Below are positions 50,120-59,235 of a stretch of DNA of 64,000 bases, one piece after another. The position numbers and the translations under genes are program-made. Within the stretch, counting starts at the first letter, position 1; each line of letters begins with the position of its first letter. The notes under the pieces are model-generated. The model worked only from the letters and a program-made list of their open reading frames with translations, searched no databases and was not told where the DNA came from. The DNA comes from Catellatospora methionotrophica (GTDB lineage: Bacteria > Actinomycetota > Actinomycetes > Mycobacteriales > Micromonosporaceae). The DNA lies in the NCBI RefSeq assembly GCF_011297335.1, contig NZ_JAAOTJ010000021.1, positions 62,001 to 126,000 of the forward strand, read 5' to 3'.

Positions 50120-51316
50120 TCAGGCGAGTTTCGGCTGTCCGGGGCGCGTGAGCACGGTCGCGGTGAGCACCGACAGGGCGGCGAAGCCGAACATGGCCGC
50201 GGCCATCGGCATCCCGCTGGACGCGCCCAGCGCGGCCACGATCGGCCCGGCGATCGCCCCGATCACCGACTGCACCGCGCCCATCAGCGCGGCGGCGGTG
50301 CCCGCCATCTGCGCGTGGCCGTCCAGCGCCAGCGCGGTGCTGTTCGGGGCGACCATGCCCAGGCTGGCGATGTAGACGAACAGCATGGCGACCACGATGG
50401 TCAGGCTGTGCAGCCCCGCGCCGCCGATCATGAGCACGCCCGCGGCGACGGCCCCGGCCAGCGCCGAGAACAGCAGCGCGCGCGGGGTCCGCCGCCCGAC
50501 CAGGCGCGCGTTGAGCTGCCCGACCGCGACCAGGCCGAGCGAGTTCAACCCGAAGATCAGGCCGTACGCCTGCGCGGAGACGCCGTACACCTCCTGCAGC
50601 ACGAACGAGCCGCTGGACAGGTAGGCGAACAGCCCGGCGAAGGTCAGCCCCTGCGCGGCGGTGTAGCCCCAGAACCGGCGGTCGGCGGCCAGCACCTTGA
50701 AGCCGCGGCCGACCTCGGCCAGCCCCCCGGTGCGGCGGCGCTCGACGGGCAGCGTCTCCGGCAGGAACCGCCAGCCGACCCAGACCATGACCAGCCCGTA
50801 CAGGGCGAGCAGCGCGAACACGCCGCGCCAGCTGGTGAACTCCAGCACCGCCGCGCCGATGGTCGGTGCGATGACCGGCGCGACGCCGAAGACCAGCGTG
50901 AGCCGGGAGAAGAAGCGCGAGGCCTCGGCCCCGGAGTACAGGTCGCGCACCACGGCGCGGGAGATCGCGATCCCGATGCCGCCCGCGAAACCCTGGGCGA
51001 GACGCAGCGCGGTCATCGTCTCGATGTTCGGCGCGACGGTGATCAGCGCGGAGGACACGAAGAACAGCACGGTGCCCGCGATGATCGGCCGCCGCCGTCC
51101 CCAGCGGTCCGACAGCGGCCCCATCACGAACTGGCCCAGCGCGATGCCGATCAGCGCCATGGTGAGGGTGAGCTGCACGGCGGCCGGGGTCACCCGCAGG
51201 TCGTCCGCGATGGTGGGGAAGGCGGGCAGGTACATGTCGAACGACAGCGCGCCGAAGGCGGACATGCTGCCGAGGACCAGGATCAGGGTGCGTCGCTGGG
51301 CTGGCGCGGGGGTCAC
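50120..51316 (-). CDS. Bcr/CflA-family MFS exporter
   Basis: 398 residues with 12 transmembrane helices. FGALSFDMYLPAFPTIADDL in helix 1 and GPLSDRWGRRRPI (motif A) are typical of Bcr/CflA drug-resistance transporters (bicyclomycin, chloramphenicol). GTG 51316 is chosen: AAGGA lies close by and it gives the normal family length; an upstream in-frame start at 51406 would overlap the previous gene by 38 bp and add a non-hydrophobic leader. Follows the CynX-like gene in the same direction. Confidence 0.88.
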   Translation of the reverse strand: MTPAPAQRRTLILVLGSMSAFGALSFDMYLPAFPTIADDLRVTPAAVQLTLTMALIGIALGQFVMGPLSDRWGRRRPIIAGTVLFFVSSALITVAPNIETMTALRLAQGFAGGIGIAISRAVVRDLYSGAEASRFFSRLTLVFGVAPVIAPTIGAAVLEFTSWRGVFALLALYGLVMVWVGWRFLPETLPVERRRTGGLAEVGRGFKVLAADRRFWGYTAAQGLTFAGLFAYLSSGSFVLQEVYGVSAQAYGLIFGLNSLGLVAVGQLNARLVGRRTPRALLFSALAGAVAAGVLMIGGAGLHSLTIVVAMLFVYIASLGMVAPNSTALALDGHAQMAGTAAALMGAVQSVIGAIAGPIVAALGASSGMPMAAAMFGFAALSVLTATVLTRPGQPKLA

Positions 51317-51368
51317 GGTCCTTACCCAACCATCCCGCGCCACCAGGCCGGGATCTTTGTGACCGTGG

Positions 51369-52709
51369 TCATGACCCGGTCGCGGCGGCGCGACCGGTGC
51401 GGACATCGACCCCGGTGACGCGCGGCTGCACGTCGTTCACCAGCCCGGCCTCGTCCTCCAGGTAACGGGGCCGCGCGGCGGCCAGCCCGGCGAACGCCTG
51501 CACCACTGCGGCGGCGATCAGGAAGCCGAGCGGCAGCTGCCAGCCGCCGGTCAGCTCGTGCAGCACGCCGACCAGCAGCGGTCCGAGCGCGGCGATCAGG
51601 TAACCGGTGCTCTGCGCGAACGCCGACAGCGCCACGACGCCCTCGCCGGTCCGCGCCCGCATCCCGATCATCGCCAGGGCCAGCGGGAACGCGGCCTGGC
51701 CGAACGCCAGCAGGGCGACCCACGCGAGCGCCCCGGCGTGCGGCGCCAGCGCCAGGCCGAGGTAGGAGGCGATCATGGCAGCGGACATCAGCAGCACCAG
51801 CGGCCGCAGGTCCCGCAGCTTTCCGGCCAGCGTCGGCATGAGCAGCGCGAACGGCACCCCGACCGCGGTCACCCCGGCCAGCAGCAGCCCGGCGTCGGTG
51901 GGCGTGAACGCCGCGTCGCGGAACATCTTCGCCAGCCAGCCCATGGTGGCGTACCCGCTCAGCGACTGCGCGCCGAAGTAGATCGCCATCGCCCAGCCCA
52001 GCCGGGTCCGGGCGGGCCGCACCCGCGCCGTCACCGGGGTCGTGCCGCCGGTCGAACGCGGTTTGCGCCGCAGCGCGGGACCGAGCCAGGGCAGCACCGC
52101 GACCGCGGCCAGCAGCGCCCAGACGCCCAGCCCGGCCCGCCAGTCGCCGAAGGCGTGCGCGATCGGCACCGACGCCGCCGACGCGGTGGTCGTGCCGAGG
52201 ATCAGGGTCATCGAGTAGACGCCGGTCATCAGCCCGGACCGGTGCGGGAAGTGCTCCTTGACCAGCACTGGCAGCAGCACGTTCGCGATGGCGATACCGG
52301 CCAGCGCGATGGCGCTGGTCAGCACGAAGGTCCAGGGCGAGCCGCTGACCGCCCGCAGCAGCTGGCCGACCGCCAGCAGGCCCATCGCGCCGACCAGGAT
52401 GCGGGCCGGGGAGAAGCGCCGGGCCAGCCACGGTGTGAACGCGCCGAACGCCGCGAACGCGAGCGCGGGCAGCGTGGTGATGACGCCCGCGACGGTGCCG
52501 GACAGGTGCAGGCCGGTGGTCACCTCGTCGAGCAGCGCGCCGAGGCTGGTGATCGCGGCGCGCAGGTTGAGCGCGACCAGCAGGATGCCGACCAGGATCA
52601 GCACCGCGGAGCGGGGTGCGGGCACGGCCGGTGTCGGCGGCGTCACCCGGGGTGCGATCATCGGCGACACGATCGGCGGCGTTTCGACGGCGGTGACTGG
52701 CGGTGGCAT
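51369..52709 (-). CDS. CynX/NimT-family MFS transporter
   Basis: 446 residues: a Pro/Thr-rich N-terminus of about 30 residues, then 12 helices. VGILLVALNLRAAITSLGAL and TLPALAFAAFGAFTPWLARR match the CynX/NimT family (cyanate or 2-nitroimidazole transport; mostly uncharacterised). The start ATG 52709 is supported by a -10 hexamer 7 nt upstream. Divergent from a GntR regulator with 50 bp between starts, so probably regulated by it; the Bcr-like exporter follows. Confidence 0.88.
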   Translation of the reverse strand: MPPPVTAVETPPIVSPMIAPRVTPPTPAVPAPRSAVLILVGILLVALNLRAAITSLGALLDEVTTGLHLSGTVAGVITTLPALAFAAFGAFTPWLARRFSPARILVGAMGLLAVGQLLRAVSGSPWTFVLTSAIALAGIAIANVLLPVLVKEHFPHRSGLMTGVYSMTLILGTTTASAASVPIAHAFGDWRAGLGVWALLAAVAVLPWLGPALRRKPRSTGGTTPVTARVRPARTRLGWAMAIYFGAQSLSGYATMGWLAKMFRDAAFTPTDAGLLLAGVTAVGVPFALLMPTLAGKLRDLRPLVLLMSAAMIASYLGLALAPHAGALAWVALLAFGQAAFPLALAMIGMRARTGEGVVALSAFAQSTGYLIAALGPLLVGVLHELTGGWQLPLGFLIAAAVVQAFAGLAAARPRYLEDEAGLVNDVQPRVTGVDVRTGRAAATGS

Positions 52710-52759
52710 ACCTCCGATCGTAGAATCATGGGATGAATTTCGGACCGGAGATGTAAGCA
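52710..52759. promoter_or_regulatory. divergent promoter region, MFS/GntR
   Basis: Minus strand: -10 TACGAT (52717-52722), 7 nt before ATG 52709. The AT-rich interval to ATG 52760 is the likely site for the GntR protein; plus-strand ribosome site GGAG at 52747-52750. Confidence 0.5.
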
Positions 52760-53419
52760 ATGACACTGCGTTCCACGTCACGCCAGACCCTGGTGCCCCA
52801 GGTGATCGAGCAACTGCGCACGCAGATCGCCAGCGGTGAGTGGCCGGTCGGCAGCCGCATCCCCACCGAACCCGACCTGGTCGCCGCCCTGAGTGTGGGC
52901 CGCAACACGGTCCGCGAGGCGGTACGCGCCCTCGTGCACGCCGGTGTACTGGAGTGCCGCCAGGGCTCCGGCACCTACGTCACCGCCACCCACGAGCTCA
53001 CCGGCGTGGTCGCCCGGCGGCTGGCCGCGGCCGAGGTCGCCGAGGCCGTCGAGGTGCGCCGCGCCTTCGAGGTGGAGGCGGCCCGGCTGGCAGCGGTCCG
53101 GCGTACGTCCGCCGACCTTGAGCGGCTGGACGCCCTGCTGGCCCTGCGCGAGCAGCGGTGGCGCTCCGGCGACGCGGCGGCGTTCGTGGCCGCAGACGCC
53201 GACCTGCACGTCGCGATCGTCGCCGCGGCTCACAACGCCATGCTCGCCGAGCTGTACGCGTCGTTCGGCGGCGCGCTGCGCGCCAGCCTCAGCCAGCAGA
53301 TCGGCGAGACCCTCACCCCCGACAAGTACGTCACCCACGACGACCTCGTCGAAGCCATCCGCGCCGCCGACCCCGACCGCGCCGCCCGCGCCGCCGGGGC
53401 CTTCCTGGAGGTCGCATAG
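52760..53419 (+). CDS. GntR-family regulator, FadR/FCD type
   Basis: 219 residues. N-terminal winged helix (about 10-72) with IASGEWPVGSRIPTEPDLV and VGRNTVREAVRALVHAGVLE; C-terminal all-helical FCD ligand domain with metal/ligand residues in ADADLHVAIVAAAHN. It probably controls the divergent transporter pair in response to an organic acid or similar effector. Confidence 0.92.
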   Translation: MTLRSTSRQTLVPQVIEQLRTQIASGEWPVGSRIPTEPDLVAALSVGRNTVREAVRALVHAGVLECRQGSGTYVTATHELTGVVARRLAAAEVAEAVEVRRAFEVEAARLAAVRRTSADLERLDALLALREQRWRSGDAAAFVAADADLHVAIVAAAHNAMLAELYASFGGALRASLSQQIGETLTPDKYVTHDDLVEAIRAADPDRAARAAGAFLEVA

Positions 53420-53434
53420 CTTGCCCGGTCGTGT

Positions 53435-53806
53435 ATGCGTCGGCAGGTCGACGCGGCATGGCACGAGCCGGTGACCCGCGGCCTGGTCGCGATCTGCGAT
53501 CCGGTCATGACGGAGGGGTTGGCGATCGCCGACGCGAAGGCGTATGCCCGGATCGAGGAGAGCCTGCGGTTGGCGTATCCGTGGGTGCCCGTCCCGGACG
53601 ACGTATGGGACATCGTTGCGACGCTGCGCCGCGAACTGGCCCAACACAGTGCGCACCAGGGCCTTTCTGTGGCGGACTACCTTGTCGCGGCCACGGCGAT
53701 CCGACTCAAGCTGACCGTCCTGCACGAGGACGCCGACTACGAGACAGCCGCCCGGTTGGTGCCGCAGCTGAAGCAGCAGCGGATCTCAGTACCGCCTGTC
53801 GCCTAG
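53435..53806 (+). pseudogene. PIN-domain (VapC-like) toxin remnant lacking its N-terminus
   Basis: The 123-residue frame aligns with VapC-type PIN ribonucleases from the first helix onward (GLVAICDPVMTEGL, SVADYLVAATAIRL, VLHEDADYETAARL). The first beta strand with the catalytic Asp (normally DxSA) should lie immediately before, but upstream sequence is the end of the GntR gene and an unrelated stretch. No antitoxin gene precedes it and no good ribosome site is present. Probably inactive. A shortened PIN protein that starts elsewhere is the alternative. Confidence 0.6.
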
Positions 53807-53810
53807 CGCG

Positions 53811-54779
53811 TCACAGGCCGGCGACGGCGGCGAGGAGGGCGGCTTCGGCCATGGCGCGGTGGCTGGGTGGATTGCCGCGGGAGACCCACCACAGCGAGTC
53901 CTCCACCCGTCGTGCCGTGGCCCAGGCCGCGAGCCGGGCCGGGTCCTCGCCCGTGACGTCGCCGAACAGGGCGAACCGCCGCTTGAGCACGGCGGCCGGG
54001 TCCGGGTGACGGAACGGGTCATCGATCTGCTCGACGAGCTTCCACGGGTCGTAGCCGGGATCGCCGTACATCGGCTTCGGGTCGATGACCAGCCACGGTT
54101 CCCGCCGCGCGGCGAGGATGTTGCCCGGATTGGCGTCGCCGTGCACCAGCACCCGCCGTGGCGCGGAGGCGGGCAGCTCGCGCAGCAGCCGTGCGCCGTG
54201 GGCCACCAGCCCGGGGTCGAAGCCGGGTCGAAGCCGGGCCATCCGCTGCTCGACCAGGTCGGCCCAGCGGGCGGTCACGTCGCCCAGCACGTCGAACCCT
54301 CCGGGGTCGCCGCCGGTGCCAGCCGAGCGGACGAACGCCGGGTCGACGGGCGCGGACCACAACCGGGCCAGCAACCGTGCGGCGACGAGCAGGCGTTCCT
54401 CGGCGGGCAGCGGGCTGTCGCCCAGGGTGGTGCCTGGGTCCGCCCGTTCCAGCAGCAGGCCGTGCAGCACACCGTCGTGGGCGTACAGGCTGACCGTGCC
54501 GTGGCCGTGCCACACCCGCAGCGCGGCGGCCTCGCCCATCATCTCCGGATGCGGCCAGCTGATCTTCAGCACGGCGGATCGGCCGTCGGGCAGCGACGCG
54601 GGCGCGGCCCACGAGCAGCTGCCCCCGGCCCACGGCGGCCCCAGCCGCAGCGTCCAGGCGTCGCGCAGCTCGGCGATGAGCGCGGGCAGCGCGTCCAGCC
54701 AGGCCCGGCCCTCGGGCAGGTCGCCGATCGACGCGACGACGCCCAGGGTGGGTGGCACCAGCACGTCACGCTCCGTCAC
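53811..54779 (-). CDS. aminoglycoside/hydroxyurea phosphotransferase family kinase (APH(6)-like)
   Basis: 322 residues. Kinase-like motifs: VLVHGDANPGNIL (catalytic HGDxxxxN) and VIDPKPMYGDPGYDP (metal-binding Asp with the IDPKP text typical of streptomycin 6-kinase relatives); the N-lobe Lys is in AVLKISW. Could phosphorylate an aminoglycoside-like or other hydroxylated substrate; resistance is possible but unproven. GTG 54779 has a -10 TACTCT 6 nt upstream (leaderless). Divergent from a nucleotidyltransferase gene 35 bp away. Confidence 0.9.
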   Translation of the reverse strand: MTERDVLVPPTLGVVASIGDLPEGRAWLDALPALIAELRDAWTLRLGPPWAGGSCSWAAPASLPDGRSAVLKISWPHPEMMGEAAALRVWHGHGTVSLYAHDGVLHGLLLERADPGTTLGDSPLPAEERLLVAARLLARLWSAPVDPAFVRSAGTGGDPGGFDVLGDVTARWADLVEQRMARLRPGFDPGLVAHGARLLRELPASAPRRVLVHGDANPGNILAARREPWLVIDPKPMYGDPGYDPWKLVEQIDDPFRHPDPAAVLKRRFALFGDVTGEDPARLAAWATARRVEDSLWWVSRGNPPSHRAMAEAALLAAVAGL

Positions 54780-54814
54780 GCGGCGAGAGTACCGCCGCCG
54801 CCTAGGATCACGCC
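54780..54814. promoter_or_regulatory. back-to-back leaderless promoters
   Basis: Minus strand: TACTCT (54786-54791), 6 nt, GTG 54779. Plus strand: TAGGAT (54803-54808), 6 nt, GTG 54815. Both promoters fit in 35 bp, so the two genes probably respond together. Confidence 0.65.
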
Positions 54815-55387
54815 GTGGATATCCAGGCGCGGCAGCTCGCGGCCATCGCCGAGATCAGCGGCGCGGCAGCACGGGACGGCATCGCGCTCTGGCTGCGCGG
54901 CGGCTGGGCGATGGACTTCCACCTGCGCCGGATCACCCGACCGCACGCCGACGTGGACTGGTTCTGCTGGGCCGCCGACGCCGACCGGCTGACCTCGATG
55001 CTGGCGGAGCTCGGGTTCACCTCGTACGGCGAGCACGACCGGCGGCTGCAGCGCGACTTCCTGCGCGGCGACGTCGACCTCGGTGTCGGCCTGCTCGGCC
55101 GGGACGCCGCCGGGCACGCGACGGTCCCGGCCGGACCGCACGCCGGTGCCCGCTGGCCCGACGGCATGCTCGACGGACCGCCCGGCCGCCTAGGGGGCGT
55201 GACCTGCCCCGTCATCAGCCCGCAGGCGCAGATCGAGATCAAGGACATGATGCCGGTATGGGTGCCCGGCCTGCCCCGCCGCGCCCAGGACCGCGCCGAC
55301 ATCGCGCTGCTCAGAGCCGCCCTCGCGGACCGAAACCCGTTTGCCGTGGACGGTGCTCCGACGCAGGATCAGGGCCATGCTGACTGA
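54815..55387 (+). CDS. nucleotidyltransferase, lincosamide/aminoglycoside adenylyltransferase type
   Basis: 190 residues. WLRGGWAMDF followed by RPHADVDWF matches the GGWA...H-x-D-x-D catalytic signature of small antibiotic nucleotidyltransferases (LnuA/ANT(2'')-like): the two Asp bind metal and the GG loop binds nucleotide triphosphate. A further conserved Lys lies in IEIKDMM. The true substrate is unknown. The last 11 bp overlap the next gene. Confidence 0.85.
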   Translation: MDIQARQLAAIAEISGAAARDGIALWLRGGWAMDFHLRRITRPHADVDWFCWAADADRLTSMLAELGFTSYGEHDRRLQRDFLRGDVDLGVGLLGRDAAGHATVPAGPHAGARWPDGMLDGPPGRLGGVTCPVISPQAQIEIKDMMPVWVPGLPRRAQDRADIALLRAALADRNPFAVDGAPTQDQGHAD

Positions 55388-56171
55388 GATCGCCCGGTAC
55401 TACCAGCGCGGCGGCGAGACCTCGCGACTCGATGCGGGAACCGGGCGCTGGGAGTTCCTGCGCACCTGGGACCTGCTCGGCCGGGTGCTGCCACCCGGCC
55501 CGCTGTCCGTCCTCGACGTCGGCGGCGCGACCGGCGTGTACGCGGGCCCGCTGGCCGGGGCCGGGCACGCCGTGCACGTCGTCGACCCGATGCCTGAGCA
55601 CGTGGCGGCGGCGTCCACGCTGCCCGGCGTCACCGCCGCCGTCGGCGACGCCCGGCGGCTCGACGAGCCGGACGCGAGCCGGGACGTGGTGCTGCTGTTC
55701 GGGCCGCTGTACCACCTGGTCGACCGGGCCGACCGGATCGCTGCCTGGCGCGAGGCGGCGCGGGTGGTCCGCCCCGGCGGGCTGGTCCTCGCGGCGACCA
55801 TCAGCCGGTACGCCTCGCTGGTGGACGGGTACGTCAAGGGCCACCTGGACGACCCGGCGTTCGAGCTGATGGTGGACGGGGCTCTCGCGACCGGGGCGCA
55901 CCGCAACCCCGGTGAGCTGCCCGGCTGGTTCACCACCGCGTACTTCCACCGGCCCGACGAGCTGCCCGGCGAGGTGGCCGACGCGGGTCTGGAGCTGGAC
56001 CGGATCGCCGCGGTCGAGGGTCCGCTGTGGACCGTGCCGCGGCTGGCGGAGATCCTCGCCGACGAGCGGCGGACCGCGCAACTGATGCGGTTCACCCGCG
56101 AGGTCGAGGGCGTGCCGCACCTGTGGGGTGCCAGCTCGCACCTGCTGACCGTCGCCCGCCGCCCGGCCTGA
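55377..56171 (+). CDS. SAM-dependent class I methyltransferase
   Basis: 264 residues. SAM-binding motif I is VLDVGGATGVY; GDARRLDEPD and VLLFGPLYHLV are motifs II/III, and VVRPGGLVL is post-III. Acceptor unknown. Starts within the nucleotidyltransferase gene (11-bp overlap), so translationally coupled; CAGGAT 7 nt before the ATG might also give a separate leaderless mRNA. Confidence 0.9.
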   Translation: MLTEIARYYQRGGETSRLDAGTGRWEFLRTWDLLGRVLPPGPLSVLDVGGATGVYAGPLAGAGHAVHVVDPMPEHVAAASTLPGVTAAVGDARRLDEPDASRDVVLLFGPLYHLVDRADRIAAWREAARVVRPGGLVLAATISRYASLVDGYVKGHLDDPAFELMVDGALATGAHRNPGELPGWFTTAYFHRPDELPGEVADAGLELDRIAAVEGPLWTVPRLAEILADERRTAQLMRFTREVEGVPHLWGASSHLLTVARRPA

Positions 56172-56264
56172 CGGGTCCGGGCCGGGACCGGCGGATGAAC
56201 CGCTGATCCCGGCCCGGTGGGCTGCTCCGGCGCGGGTGCTGGTCAGCGGCCGCGCCGGCGGGGG

Positions 56265-56696
56265 TCACGCCTGCAGCGTGGCGTCGAGCGTGATCTCGGC
56301 GCCGGGGGACAGCAGGCGGGAGATCGGGCAGCCGGCCTTGGCGGCCTCGGCCAGCTTCTGGAACTGCGCCTCGTCGATGCCGGGCACGTCGCCGGTGGTC
56401 ACCAGGTCGATCCGGGTCACCGTCATGCCGGCGTCGGTCTTGTCCAGGTGGACGTTGGCGTTGGTCACCACGGCGTTGGGCGGGAAGCCCGCGTCCGACA
56501 GCTGCTTGGAGAACGCCATCGAGAAGCAGCCGGAGTGCGCGGCGGCGATGAGCTCCTCGGGGTTGGTGCCCTCACCCTCCTCGAAACGGGACTTGAACGA
56601 GTAGTTGCCCTGCAGGCCACCCTTGCCGGTCGCGATGGTGCCGGACCCCTCGGTGAGCGTTCCCTGCCAGCGGGCTGTTGCGGTACGAATAGGCAT
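56265..56696 (-). CDS. OsmC-family peroxiredoxin
   Basis: 143 residues, the length of OsmC. The redox Cys pair is in HSGCFSMAF (about 57) and KAGCPISRLL (about 124). Reduces organic hydroperoxides in the cytosol. Leaderless start: TAGCGT (minus strand, 56704-56709), 7 nt, ATG. Confidence 0.94.
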   Translation of the reverse strand: MPIRTATARWQGTLTEGSGTIATGKGGLQGNYSFKSRFEEGEGTNPEELIAAAHSGCFSMAFSKQLSDAGFPPNAVVTNANVHLDKTDAGMTVTRIDLVTTGDVPGIDEAQFQKLAEAAKAGCPISRLLSPGAEITLDATLQA

Positions 56697-56709
56697 GGGC
56701 CCGACGCTA
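56697..56709 (-). promoter_or_regulatory. leaderless promoter of the OsmC gene
   Basis: -10 TAGCGT, 7 nt, then ATG 56696; no ribosome site. Confidence 0.55.
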
Positions 56710-56870
56710 GCTCACGCGGCCGCGCCGTGCCCGCGAATGTGGCCCGATATCCGCGAACGTGCTCTCGCGTGTCGCCTGGGGCGCCGTCGACCGGCAGCCG
56801 CCCCGGACGGTCGCGGAATCGCCGGGAAAACCTGACGGAACCTGTCAAGGTCGCCCGCGACGATGGACCC

Positions 56871-57785
56871 ATGCAGCAGAACCTTCACGGAAAGATCGCG
56901 CTGGTGGCCGGGGCGACCCGAGGGTGCGGGCGCGCCATCGCGGTCGAACTCGGCCGGGCCGGGGCGACGGTCTACGTCACCGGCCGCAGCACCCGCGCCC
57001 AGCGGTCCGAGATGGACCGGCCGGAGACCATCGAGGACACCGTCGACCTGGTCACCGAGGCGGGCGGCGAGGGCATCGCGGTACGCGTCGACCACCTGGT
57101 GCCCGACGAGGTCAGGGCGCTGGTGGCGCGGATCGACGCGGCGCACGGGCGGCTGGACATCCTGGTCAACGACGTGTGGGGTGGCGACGACTACGCCGAG
57201 TGGGGCAAGCCGCTGTGGGAGCAGTCGCTCGACGGCGGCATGCGCATGCTCGGGCTGGGCCTGCACACCCACATCATCACCAGTCACGCCGCGCTGCCGC
57301 TGCTGATCCGCCACCCGGGCGGTCTGGTCGTCGAGGTCACCGACGGCACCGACGAGTACAACCGCAAGTATCGCGACTCCTTCTTCTACGACCTGACCAA
57401 GACGTCGGTGTCGCGGATCGCGCTGGCCCAGTCCGCCGAGCTCAAGCCGTACGGCGGGACCGCGGTCGTGGTCACGCCCGGCTTCCTGCGCTCGGAGGCG
57501 ATGCTCGACCACTTCGGCGTCACCGAGCAGAACTGGGCGGACGGGGCGGCGACGGAACCGCACTTCATCCTGTCCGAGACCCCGACCTACCTGGGCCGGG
57601 GCGTGGCCGCGCTGGCCGCCGACCCCGACCGCGCCCGGTGGACGGGCACCTCGCCGTCCAGCACGTCGCTCGCGCAGGCGTACGGCCTGACCGACGTGGA
57701 CGGTTCGGTCCCCGACATCTGGCGCTACTTCGCCGAGCACGGTTCGGCCGAGACCGGCCCGATCGACCCGGCCGGCTACCGCTGA
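56871..57785 (+). CDS. short-chain dehydrogenase/reductase
   Basis: 304 residues, long for a classical SDR. The cofactor motif is GATRGCGRAIA near the N-terminus, with VTGRSTR suggesting NADP preference. The catalytic YxxxK is YDLTK (about 170). The catalytic Ser position is within VVEVTDGTDEYN, where no Ser is obvious, so activity may be unusual. Substrate unknown. A TGAC...GTCA inverted repeat (7-nt spacer) lies about 30 bp upstream. Confidence 0.88.
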   Translation: MQQNLHGKIALVAGATRGCGRAIAVELGRAGATVYVTGRSTRAQRSEMDRPETIEDTVDLVTEAGGEGIAVRVDHLVPDEVRALVARIDAAHGRLDILVNDVWGGDDYAEWGKPLWEQSLDGGMRMLGLGLHTHIITSHAALPLLIRHPGGLVVEVTDGTDEYNRKYRDSFFYDLTKTSVSRIALAQSAELKPYGGTAVVVTPGFLRSEAMLDHFGVTEQNWADGAATEPHFILSETPTYLGRGVAALAADPDRARWTGTSPSSTSLAQAYGLTDVDGSVPDIWRYFAEHGSAETGPIDPAGYR

Positions 57786-57801
57786 CGGCCGCGCCGCCCG
57801 G

Positions 57802-58389
57802 TCACAGGCCGCCCACGAACCCGTGCAGGCAGCGGGTGACCCGGACCAGGTTCTCCGCGCTGCGCACCGGGTCGTCGGCGTTCTCCAGCGCGTGGTCGGC
57901 GCCAGGCAGTTCCAGGCACGGCAGGCCGAGGTCGTCGGCCAGGCGCGGATCCCAGGAGTGGTCGCCGCCGCCGCCGATCAGCTGGGTGGGGGCCTCGGTC
58001 GCGCCGAGCGCGTCGACCACCGTGGGGTGGAACAGCAGCGGCGTGAACCAGATCGCGGGCAGGCCGCGCTCGGCGGCGACGGGCGCGGCCAGCGAGCCCA
58101 GTGACTTGCCGACCAGCATGACGCGCTTGGCCGACTCGGCCTCGACGGCGGCGACGGCCTGCCCGACCACCCAGGTGGCACGTTCGTCGAGGTCGCCGGT
58201 GTCGGGCGGGGTCCACCACAGCTCCTGCACGGACCAGCCGTGGTGGGCCAGCACGACGCGGGCCAGGTGCAGCAGCGGCCGGGCCGGGGTGTAGCCGCCG
58301 CCGGGCAGGATGATCGCGACCCGGTCGGGGTCGCCATGGTGCCGGTCGGTCATACGTGGCCAGGGCCTCGGGTTCGCCGGACGGGTCAT
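57802..58389 (-). CDS. alpha/beta hydrolase, small
   Basis: 195 residues. VAIILPGGGYTPARPLL has the oxyanion GGGY loop, the nucleophile elbow is VGKSLGS, and C-terminal PGADHALEN holds the His. Likely esterase or thioesterase of unknown substrate. Start fixed by a leaderless -10 TAGGAT. Confidence 0.87.
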   Translation of the reverse strand: MTRPANPRPWPRMTDRHHGDPDRVAIILPGGGYTPARPLLHLARVVLAHHGWSVQELWWTPPDTGDLDERATWVVGQAVAAVEAESAKRVMLVGKSLGSLAAPVAAERGLPAIWFTPLLFHPTVVDALGATEAPTQLIGGGGDHSWDPRLADDLGLPCLELPGADHALENADDPVRSAENLVRVTRCLHGFVGGL

Positions 58390-58401
58390 GAGGCGATCCT
58401 A
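58390..58401 (-). promoter_or_regulatory. leaderless promoter of the hydrolase gene
   Basis: -10 TAGGAT (minus strand, 58396-58401), 6 nt, ATG 58389; no ribosome site. Confidence 0.6.
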
Positions 58402-58614
58402 GGTCGGTTCCGCGGCGGCCGGTGGCCCGCACGGGGCCGCCCGCCACAGCGGCCTACACCGGGCGTACGCGAAGCGGCGTCCCGATTTCGCGCCGAGGTG
58501 GCCACCGACCGTGCCGCGTTGTCGGGCTGATCATCCGGGGTGCGCGTATCGACCTCATTCTTATGATCGTGGTCGATGTGAGGCGACTGTCTCACCTGGA
58601 CTGCTGGAGGAAAC

Positions 58615-59085
58615 GTGCGCAAGTGGTATGCGGCGGCAATGGCGGCGCTGGGCCTGGCGGTGCTGCTGGCGGTGCCGACCGCCGCGGACGCGGGCCGGGG
58701 CGACACGGCGCGCGGCTGCGAGCGGAACTTCGACGCCGCGGTGGCGGACTTCGACGCGGTGTTCCTCGCCAGGGACCTGCCCAAGGTCATGGCGTACTAC
58801 CACGACGAGGCGGTGCAGATCGGCTCCAACGGGGCCTACCGCAAGGACAAGGCCGCGATCCAGACCAACTTCACCGGGCTGTTCACCTACGACTTCACGG
58901 CGACGTTCCCCGAGGTGAAGAAGGTCGTCGACGGCTGCCGCGGGGCGACCTTGGTGGTCGACTTCACGCTGTCCATCGCGTCGCTGAACTTCAAGCAGCA
59001 CTTCTACAACGCGCTCACCTTCGTCCGCGAGCGCGGCCAGTGGAAGATCATCCTCGATGTCAGCTCGCCGCTGCCGATCGTCTGA
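58615..59085 (+). CDS. secreted SnoaL/NTF2-like protein
   Basis: 156 residues. Signal peptide of about 26 residues (basic start, hydrophobic core, ADA-G cleavage). The mature part has a cone-fold look (FDAVFLARDLPKVMAYYHDE, FTLSIASLNFKQHFYNALTF, GQWKIILD), like the calcium/calmodulin-kinase association or SnoaL-like families. Function unknown. GTG start with GGAGG 6 nt upstream. Confidence 0.8.
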   Translation: MRKWYAAAMAALGLAVLLAVPTAADAGRGDTARGCERNFDAAVADFDAVFLARDLPKVMAYYHDEAVQIGSNGAYRKDKAAIQTNFTGLFTYDFTATFPEVKKVVDGCRGATLVVDFTLSIASLNFKQHFYNALTFVRERGQWKIILDVSSPLPIV

Positions 59086-59235
59086 ACGGGCCGCCGCACC
59101 GCCGCCGCCGACCGTTCGCCGGTCGGCGGTGGCGGGTCAGGTTGGTGACGTAACACTCCCGGGGCTGGCGCCCGAGGGCCTCGACGCGGCATGGTGGCGG
59201 TCCGCGGTCAGGTGAGCAGGGGGGTGCGGACGGCG

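Noticed and set aside
53158-54009. Plus-strand frame spanning the GntR 3' end, the PIN remnant and the kinase gene
   Set aside because: Composition is antisense-like and it crosses three better-supported features.
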